Source: an uncultured Clostridia bacterium
GTDB lineage: Bacteria; Bacillota; Clostridia; Christensenellales; Pumilibacteraceae
Reading direction: 5' to 3'
DNA: 23,740 nucleotides
Assembly: GCA_934277845.1 (NCBI GenBank)
Contig: CAKQVV010000015.1
Location: 1 to 23,740 of the forward strand
The position numbers and the translations under genes were made by a program. Below the pieces are notes generated by a model that worked only from the letters and a program-made list of their open reading frames with translations, was not told the origin of the DNA and made no database searches. Position 1 is the first letter of the stretch; the number at the start of each line of letters is the position of its first letter. Below, one piece after another: positions 15,359-21,352 of the stretch.

Positions 15359-18300
15359 CTATTCGCTTATCGTCAGCGTCCCGCGATAGGTCGCGAACAA
15401 CTCGCCGCACATGGCGATAATGCGCAGGTCTACCTTGCCGGCAAAATCGAACGTGCAGGTAATGTCCTCGCCGTCGTAAGCGTCCGCGCTGTACAGCGTG
15501 ATCCACTCGGTTTCGCCCGGTTTTCTGTACGAAATCACGAGGTTTTCGTCGATAAAGCCGCTGGGCGACGCGTAAGCAAGCGTGTATTCCTGTCCTTTCA
15601 CCGCCGGCAGTATCGTCAGGTCGTTGAAGTTTGCCGTGTCGGTATCGCTGAAACGGATCGAGTCGAAGTACACGGTCGAGTCGAAATCGGGACTGTCGAC
15701 GGTGCAACCTTCGGTGTGGAAGGTGAACGCGCGTATCGAGCCGGCAAGAGCGGGCGTGAACTCGACGTAGGTTTCGAGGTTTCCGTAAAGTCTCAGTCTG
15801 CCCTCATAGAGGTTTACGCCCTCTTCGATGATAAACTCGTCCATATAGTACCAGATATATTTCTCTTTCGCGCTGTCATAGGCTTCGAACGCAAGGAACG
15901 ACGGGTTCGCAAACGTGCGGTCTGATTTTACCCAGACGCTGATCTTGTCGGTACCCTGCGGGACGGAATACAATCCCTCGGGATACCTGAATCCGTACCA
16001 GGCGTCCGAACGGAACGTGACTTTCAGCGAGTGCGTGCCGTCGTATGCCCAGTCCTCGCTGAGTTCGGGCAGGAAGTGCGGGGTGTCGTAGTAGGTTTCC
16101 ACCCAGCCGCCTCTTCCGTCGGGTTCGAAGTCGATGAACACGCCCGCCTGAAACACGGTGACGGCATAGTCGCGCATGCCCTTTACGTCGCCCTTGGTCG
16201 CCTCATAGCGGATAACGTATTCTCCGGCGGCGTTGACGTTAAAGACGTATTTGCCCAGTTTTTTCTTCATCTCGGTGAACGCGGACGAGCCTTTCTTCGC
16301 GTAAGAGATCTTCACGGTCGCGCCGCTAATATCCTCTTCGCTCGTCAGCGTCGGCATTTCAAACGTGTAATCCGTACCGGCAACCATTTCTTCGGGAAGC
16401 GTAGCGTCGATCGCGATCGTGCCGAACGCGTAATCGAACGACGCGGAGTGCACCGCGTACTTGTTTTTCAGCGTCACGGTGACCGTGTAGATTCCCTTTT
16501 CGGTCAGTTTGAGTTTAAGCGCGCCGTCAGAGGGCTGAACTACCGTCTTTACGCCGTTCTTTTCGACCTCTACGATCATTTCGATCGCTTCGATCTCATC
16601 CGCGGTCAGGTAGTCGCTGGTGATTTCGGGACGAACGAACGTGTATTCGTTGCCGAGTTTGATGTCGGGGCGGGTTATTTCGGCGTTGAAATCGGTGTAC
16701 GGGTGGAACACTACCGCGTCAAGATAGAACGGTTTATTGATATCGTCGGCAGTCGGCTGGAATGCGAATTGCTTGATCGTACCGAACGTTTTCGCTGCGC
16801 TTACGCTCACCTTCACGGTGTAACTGTGTACGCCCGCTTTTATCATAAAGCCTTCGGCGTAATAATCGCCGTTGTCGGTGTCCACCCACCACGTGACGGG
16901 CTTGGTATAGTCGCTGCCCGCGCGGATAACGAACGTAACGGAATTCGATCCGGTCGGCACCGAAAGGTTGATATTCTTAAATCCGTACCATTGCGTGTTC
17001 GTGGAAACGTTGAAATAAGTCGAGTATTTGCCGTCGTAAGCCCATTCGTCGGTGACGGGAACGTAAGCCGCGAGGTTGGGATTTTCGGTGTAGGAAGTGA
17101 CGTAACCGCGATGTTCGCCCACGCCCTCGAAGTCGAGTGCCATGTCGGGTTCGCGGACATACAGCGTTTCGGTGAGTTCGCCCCACTTGCCGTCGCCCTG
17201 AACTTTGATATAAACTTCGTAATAGCCGATTTCGCTGACGACAAACTCGAATTTATCGCCGTTCTTTACCGCGGTAATTTTCTCGCCGTCGGGATCGGTG
17301 ACGGAAACGGTGACTTCGTCGCCCGCTTCGCCGCCTGCGATGTCGGAAATCTGCACGGTTTCGCCGACAATGCCCGCAACCGGTACGGTAGCGGTAACGT
17401 CGTATTTAGCCACGTTGGCGGTGAATACGCGCTCGGCTACGCTGCCCTCGCAATCGAACACGTAACGGAAACGGTAGGTGCCGGTAGCGGCGATCATCGT
17501 GAACGCGCCGGAAGCGTTCTTTTCGATTTCGATCTCTTCTTCGCCGTCGCGGCTTGCGAAAAGTTTCATATTGCCGCCGCTAAGCTGCGTTTCGTCATAG
17601 ATCGACGAGGTCGCCGCCGGTACGGGCAAAGTCAGGGTGTCGCCGTTACTCAGCGCGCTGCCGTTGATCGCGACGTCGCCGAGAGACAGCACGTTGCTCA
17701 CGTCGTAAACCCCGAACTCGACCGAATCGATATAGAAAGTACTGCGTTCGGAGTGAGTGCGGAGTTCCCTTATTACTCCGAAGGGTTTGTTGAACTTAAG
17801 ATAATATTTGTGTACGCCCTTCTTCACCGTGAAATTCACGATGCTGTAGTTCGTTTCGTCGGTGTAAATGCAAAAGTCGGTGTTCGCGTATGCTTCTTTG
17901 CTGTAAATATAGCAAACCATGGTGTCGGCTTCCGCGTCCAGAGCCAGCGGACGATTGTAAATCATGCCCGCCCAGAACGCATTACTCGTCTGCTTCAGCG
18001 AGTATCTGCCGTCGTGCGCCCAGTCGCCGCTGACCTCCAGCATAGCCGCGCCGCCGCCGTTTTGATCCCACTGTCTGTCCGCCATGCCGTAATGCGTGCC
18101 GTCCACGCCCTCGAAGTCCATCACGATTCCCGCTTTTCTCGCGTAAGCCTCATGTATATAGTCGAGTTTTTCACCCGCCGCGGTGACGGTATATTTTACT
18201 TCGTAATAACCGGGCTCAGGGCAAACAAACTTGCCGCCCGCAACCGGAGTGAATTCTTCATCGCCGGATCGGCGGAACGAAACGATCGGATCGCCGACTG

Positions 18301-18964
18301 CGTTGTCGGAGAACGCAACCGCGGGAACGGTGAATTCTCCGCCCGCAACCGCAACGTATTCCGAATCGTCTGTTTGTGCCGTCACGCCCTCGGAATACAC
18401 GTCCTTGTCGAGAGTCGTACCGCCCACCGTCACGCTTGCGCGGATAGTATAGGTGCCTGCCGCCTCGAATACGAGTTCCGCTTTGCCGTCCGTAAAGTTA
18501 ATGGTTTTAAACCCTATGTCGCCCACCGTAAACGACGCTTTCGCCTCGTATTCTTCTTCGGTAGTCGTCACCGATGGTTCGACAAGCGTTATCTTGTCGC
18601 CCGCGATGAATGCTTTGGGAAAATCTATGTCTACGCCTACTACTTCCACCGCCACGGTTTTCGTCGCCGTGACGCCGTTCTTTTCGGCTTTGAATTCAAC
18701 GTTGTATACGCCCGGGGTCTGACTGTCGAAACCGCCGTCGTTATTCACGGTGACCGCAACCGCATTGCCCTTTTCGTCATTTGCCGTGACGAGTCCGTCC
18801 AGCGCGCCGCCCGTGAGAATATACGCTTTCTCGCCGGCGGTGATAGTCACCGTCGTTTCCGTCTCGCCGCCGTCGGGCGTGTCGGGATTACCGGCGCAGC
18901 CGACCAGCAACGCCAGAGAAAGCGCGAATATTATCGCAATCGTCGTTATAAAAAATTTTTTCAT
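15359..18964 (-). CDS. Large modular surface lipoprotein with three carbohydrate-binding-like modules
   Basis: 1201 residues with a lipoprotein signal (lipobox LVGC, C23). Ig-like domains alternate with three copies of a beta-sandwich-like module at about 280-419, 607-756 and 941-1106. Each copy begins with a DFE motif, has a W-A-x-D-G element followed by YS or HSL (DWAHDG, EWAYDG, DWAYDG), an aromatic WxGF or WAG element, and ends in a YIDSV/FYLDAV/YFDSI strand. This layout resembles carbohydrate-binding modules of the CBM4/11/CIA30 type, by eye only. Ig-like stretches occupy about 35-110, 115-275, 425-605, 760-940 and 1115-1201. The start at 18964 is chosen because AAAGGAG lies nine bases upstream and a signal peptide follows directly; a frame open from 19063 would add 33 charged residues ahead of it. 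It heads the transporter operon and probably holds glycans at the cell surface. Confidence 0.85.
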   Translation of the reverse strand: MKKFFITTIAIIFALSLALLVGCAGNPDTPDGGETETTVTITAGEKAYILTGGALDGLVTANDEKGNAVAVTVNNDGGFDSQTPGVYNVEFKAEKNGVTATKTVAVEVVGVDIDFPKAFIAGDKITLVEPSVTTTEEEYEAKASFTVGDIGFKTINFTDGKAELVFEAAGTYTIRASVTVGGTTLDKDVYSEGVTAQTDDSEYVAVAGGEFTVPAVAFSDNAVGDPIVSFRRSGDEEFTPVAGGKFVCPEPGYYEVKYTVTAAGEKLDYIHEAYARKAGIVMDFEGVDGTHYGMADRQWDQNGGGAAMLEVSGDWAHDGRYSLKQTSNAFWAGMIYNRPLALDAEADTMVCYIYSKEAYANTDFCIYTDETNYSIVNFTVKKGVHKYYLKFNKPFGVIRELRTHSERSTFYIDSVEFGVYDVSNVLSLGDVAINGSALSNGDTLTLPVPAATSSIYDETQLSGGNMKLFASRDGEEEIEIEKNASGAFTMIAATGTYRFRYVFDCEGSVAERVFTANVAKYDVTATVPVAGIVGETVQISDIAGGEAGDEVTVSVTDPDGEKITAVKNGDKFEFVVSEIGYYEVYIKVQGDGKWGELTETLYVREPDMALDFEGVGEHRGYVTSYTENPNLAAYVPVTDEWAYDGKYSTYFNVSTNTQWYGFKNINLSVPTGSNSVTFVIRAGSDYTKPVTWWVDTDNGDYYAEGFMIKAGVHSYTVKVSVSAAKTFGTIKQFAFQPTADDINKPFYLDAVVFHPYTDFNAEITRPDIKLGNEYTFVRPEITSDYLTADEIEAIEMIVEVEKNGVKTVVQPSDGALKLKLTEKGIYTVTVTLKNKYAVHSASFDYAFGTIAIDATLPEEMVAGTDYTFEMPTLTSEEDISGATVKISYAKKGSSAFTEMKKKLGKYVFNVNAAGEYVIRYEATKGDVKGMRDYAVTVFQAGVFIDFEPDGRGGWVETYYDTPHFLPELSEDWAYDGTHSLKVTFRSDAWYGFRYPEGLYSVPQGTDKISVWVKSDRTFANPSFLAFEAYDSAKEKYIWYYMDEFIIEEGVNLYEGRLRLYGNLETYVEFTPALAGSIRAFTFHTEGCTVDSPDFDSTVYFDSIRFSDTDTANFNDLTILPAVKGQEYTLAYASPSGFIDENLVISYRKPGETEWITLYSADAYDGEDITCTFDFAGKVDLRIIAMCGELFATYRGTLTISE

Positions 18965-18973
18965 ATCGTTTTT

Positions 18974-18980
18974 CTCCTTT
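18974..18980 (-). promoter_or_regulatory. Ribosome binding site that decides the modular lipoprotein start
   Basis: AAAGGAG on the minus strand, nine bases before the ATG at 18964, directly ahead of the lipoprotein signal peptide. Confidence 0.75.
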
Positions 18981-19007
18981 TGCTCGGTTTTACGAGTTTT
19001 CGGAATA

Positions 19008-19024
19008 CGGTTTTTATAAAACCG
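19008..19024. repeat. 17-base inverted repeat in the operon leader
   Basis: CGGTTTT and AAAACCG arms around three bases, 44 bases upstream of the lipoprotein ATG. Size and symmetry would suit an operator, but no regulator gene is nearby and no second copy was found. Confidence 0.4.
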
Positions 19025-19302
19025 CAAAAAATCAATCGATAGTTTCTTTTTTAATAAAATCAAGGAATTGCCGCGGCGAGCGAGATATAAATGCCGCCCG
19101 CCGCGATCAACCCTCGCTACGGGAAATTTTAGCCCCCGCCGACGGTTTTTGCGGCAATCCGACGGATAATTATTCGTTAAACTCCGCTCCGCCAGACAAT
19201 CGGTACGCGTTCGGTCGTTTGCCTGTAATTATCTCGCCGTCTTGCTCGCAAAAATCTGCCGTCGTTGTCTGAAATTTCCCTTGGAGTGAATAAGCGTGTT
19301 AA

Positions 19303-20922
19303 TTACTCAGCCGTGTAGCAGGTAAGGTCGTCCATATAGACCTTGTAACCTGCGTCGGTGGTATTCGTTCCGTTAAGGTGAAGAACCGCCGTTTTGAGCG
19401 TATTGAACGATTTAGCGTAAGTGTAGGTGTACTTAGCCCAACCGCCCGTAAGCGTCTGCCAGTGGTTTTCGTCGTCGACCGGATACATTCCGCCCGCGTC
19501 GGTATCAATCCACAGTTCGGCTTTGTTCACGAAAGCCGCGGTAGTAGTGCCGCCGTTGATATGTTCGCCGAGGTAGATATAAACGTCGATAGTGTTCGCG
19601 CTTAAACCGAGTTCGTGCGGCGTTTCCTTAAATCCGAGCCAGTTGCCCATTGCGTTAGAATACCACGTTACTCGCAAACTCTTGGTTCCGCTGAGCGCGA
19701 CTTCTTCGAGCACGTCGTTCTGAGCATTATCGGTAACGTACATGGTGTAATCGCCGGTTTCGAAGTCGACTACGTTAGCGCCGGTACGGGCGCAGTAGAT
19801 ATAGTAAAAGTCACCGCCGAGATTGACTTCGCCCGCGGCAAACGCGTAAGTTACCTTTACGATATCGCCTGCAGCCATAGTGATCTTGCCGTCGGTGACG
19901 GTGAGCGCCGCGCGGGTCGAATCGCGGAGTTCAGCATTGACGGTGTAGGTTACGCCCTGCGAAGTAACGGGGGTACGGAGCGCGACCTCGCCAGCCGCAG
20001 TGACGGTCTGAAGCGTTCTGTCTGCAAGTTGAGCGTTGTATGCGGTGACGGTGCAGGTCACTTCTTCGGTGATTTCCGCGGTGCCCTTCTCCGGATCTGC
20101 CGCAACTACGGTCACTACGTATTTGACGGTATGCGCGCCTTCGGTGATATCGGCGATCTTGTAGGATTCGCTCGCTTCGTCCATTTCGATTTCGGCGTAG
20201 TCGGCGTTGCCCGTCTTGGAATAAACTTTGATCGTGCCGTCGATATTATCGGAAACGGTGGGCAAGCCCAGCGTTACGGTTTGTCCGACGATAGTCACGC
20301 TGTTGCCGGGCGCGGCGACCTCGTATACCTTTAAGGTAGCGATTTCGCTGTACTCGAACTTATCTTTATTCGCTTCGTACTTGATCTGGTACTCGCCCGC
20401 GGCAAGATCGAGAACGTACGCTTCGCCGGTCTTTTCGAGTTTCGTCCAGTCGGCAGCGGTCTTTTCCTTGTACGACACGGTGAGCGCGGCATCCTTTACG
20501 GATTCGCTGAACGCAGGCACCGCGAGCGCGCTGCCCTTTTTGATAAACGCGCCCATTGCGGGAAGTACGCCCTCGGCGACTTCGACAGTACGGGTTTTGG
20601 TCGTTTCCTTCTCTTTCGAGTTCTTTGCCGAGTAAGTAACGGTGTACTTGCCGACTACGTCTTTCTTAAAGCCGCCGTCGTTTTTGACGCTGACGCGGAT
20701 ATTCGCGTCATACTTGTCGGACACGGTCACGCCGTCGAGAAGGTCATAGTTCGCGCCCTTACCTATGACTACGCTGTCATACGCAAGCGTGATGGTCGGT
20801 GCGGAAAATTCTTCCGTTTTGCCATCGTCTGGTTTCGGTTTGTCGCCGCAACCGACGACAAGACCGAGACTTGCGAAAATCATAACGATAGTCGTCACTA
20901 ATGCTAAAATTTTCTTTCTCAT
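19303..20922 (-). CDS. Ig-like lipoprotein with a C-terminal carbohydrate-binding-like module
   Basis: 539 residues with a lipoprotein signal (lipobox VVGC, C25) and a short acidic linker. Residues about 42-117 match the Big_3/DUF5011 style of bacterial Ig-like repeat (LDGVTVSDKYD, then GKYTVTYSAKN). Further Ig-like stretches lie at about 118-202, 203-295 and 298-380. Residues about 383-537 are the same DFE-type module found three times in the protein encoded downstream: VVDFETG, GTKSLRVTW, NWLGFKE, and the closing strand YKVYMDDLTCY. GGGAGGAG lies six bases before the ATG. It is likely a surface glycan-binding protein, transcribed on its own or with the downstream operon, since no clear terminator separates them. 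Confidence 0.85.
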   Translation of the reverse strand: MRKKILALVTTIVMIFASLGLVVGCGDKPKPDDGKTEEFSAPTITLAYDSVVIGKGANYDLLDGVTVSDKYDANIRVSVKNDGGFKKDVVGKYTVTYSAKNSKEKETTKTRTVEVAEGVLPAMGAFIKKGSALAVPAFSESVKDAALTVSYKEKTAADWTKLEKTGEAYVLDLAAGEYQIKYEANKDKFEYSEIATLKVYEVAAPGNSVTIVGQTVTLGLPTVSDNIDGTIKVYSKTGNADYAEIEMDEASESYKIADITEGAHTVKYVVTVVAADPEKGTAEITEEVTCTVTAYNAQLADRTLQTVTAAGEVALRTPVTSQGVTYTVNAELRDSTRAALTVTDGKITMAAGDIVKVTYAFAAGEVNLGGDFYYIYCARTGANVVDFETGDYTMYVTDNAQNDVLEEVALSGTKSLRVTWYSNAMGNWLGFKETPHELGLSANTIDVYIYLGEHINGGTTTAAFVNKAELWIDTDAGGMYPVDDENHWQTLTGGWAKYTYTYAKSFNTLKTAVLHLNGTNTTDAGYKVYMDDLTCYTAE

Positions 20923-21007
20923 AGTTTCTCCTCCCGGGAAAATTTTTTTATGCTACGCCGCGCGGGATTTTAGCGTTGCCCGCCGCGAATCGTGCCGAAA
21001 GTAATGG

Positions 21008-21093
21008 GTTATATCCGCTTCGCGGGTGATATTTTCGAACTGCGTTCGAAAGTGATATCCGCCTACGCGGGTGATATTCGCCTAATGGCGAGT
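21008..21093. repeat. Tandem array of four short hairpins with a GTGATAT spacer
   Basis: Four units each begin GTGATAT (first one GTTATAT) at 21008, 21026, 21052 and 21071, followed by a different small hairpin: CCGC/GCGG (loop TTC), TTTCGAAC/GTTCGAAA (loop TGC), CCGC/GCGG (loop CTAC) and TCGCC/GGCGA (loop TAAT). Spacer sequence is kept while stem sequence changes but stays paired. Spacing is 18-26 bases, too short and irregular for a CRISPR array. Confidence 0.75.
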
Positions 21094-21094
21094 T

Positions 21095-21190
21095 AAGGAT
21101 GATTACTTCTCTGCCGTAGGGGATTCCACGCGCGGCGTGCCGCCGCGCTCTGAATGACGAGGTAAGACGGAAACTGCGCGTTCGAATTTA
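21095..21190 (+). repeat. REP-like intergenic hairpin element, copy B
   Basis: Core 21118-21182 is nearly identical to copy A at 111-174. The stem GCGCGGCG/CGCCGCGC (130-137 with 141-148 of the 21000s) is perfect around a TGC loop, between the flanks GGGATTCCAC and CTCTGAATGACG. It begins with AAGGAT and ends with TTCGAATTTA, both of which recur inverted in copy C. Confidence 0.8.
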
Positions 21191-21212
21191 ATCGGATTGT
21201 TTTTATAAATAC

Positions 21213-21333
21213 TAAATTCGAACGAAACGCTTTACGTTCTACACGTCATTCAGAGCCTATCGTTATTCGCCCGACTTTTGGGGTGAATAACGATAGGCGT
21301 GGAATCCCATGCTGTGAGAGCCGTGTTATCCTT
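21213..21333 (-). repeat. REP-like intergenic hairpin element, copy C, inverted and with a long stem
   Basis: Read on the minus strand it has the same order of parts as copy B: AAGGAT, 33 bases to GGATTCC, a hairpin, CTCTGAATGACG, and 43 bases to TTCGAATTTA. The hairpin is an unrelated 18-base-pair stem (GCCTATCGTTATTCGCCC, 21255-21272, with 21281-21298, one G-T pair) around an 8-base loop. With copy B it forms an inverted repeat of about 239 bases. The outer end lies 20 bases from the stop of the partial surface protein gene. Confidence 0.78.
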
Positions 21334-21352
21334 ATCGTTTATCCTTACATCC

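Larger units (their letters stand above)
18965..19302 (-). other. 338-base gap ahead of the long operon
   Basis: No gene is seen. It must hold the promoter of the nine-gene unit, but I find no convincing -35/-10 pair. It holds a 17-base inverted repeat in the 5' leader (19008-19024, CGGTTTT/AAAACCG arms), a GC-rich 10-base-pair hairpin with a 14-base loop (72-81 with 96-105 of the 19000s), and a GGGAAATTTTAGC motif (19121-19133) that recurs ahead of the next gene upstream. No terminator with a T-run follows the stop at 19303. Confidence 0.5.
20923..21352 (-). other. 430-base repeat-rich intergenic region
   Basis: No gene is seen. From left to right it holds the leader of the Ig-like lipoprotein with a GC-rich hairpin (20959-20987, loop ATTTTAGCGTTG), a tandem hairpin array (21008-21093), and two REP-like copies in inverted order (21095-21333). 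No clear promoter for the lipoprotein gene and no classic terminator for the gene at 21353 were found. Confidence 0.6.

Noticed and set aside
16031..19042. A 1003-codon open frame on the plus strand
   Set aside because: It lies opposite the modular lipoprotein gene. Its translation is rich in Arg, His and Val with no signal, domain or ribosome binding site, as expected from the codon bias of the minus-strand gene.
18965..19063. Extended N-terminus of the modular lipoprotein
   Set aside because: It would place 33 mostly charged residues ahead of a lipoprotein signal peptide and would include the AAAGGAG site and the leader inverted repeat.
21008..21093. CRISPR array
   Set aside because: Units are 18-26 bases, the constant part is only 7 bases, the variable parts are self-paired, and no cas gene is present.
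21095..21333. Insertion sequence
   Set aside because: The inverted repeat encloses only about 22 bases and no transposase; no clear target-site duplication was seen at its ends.
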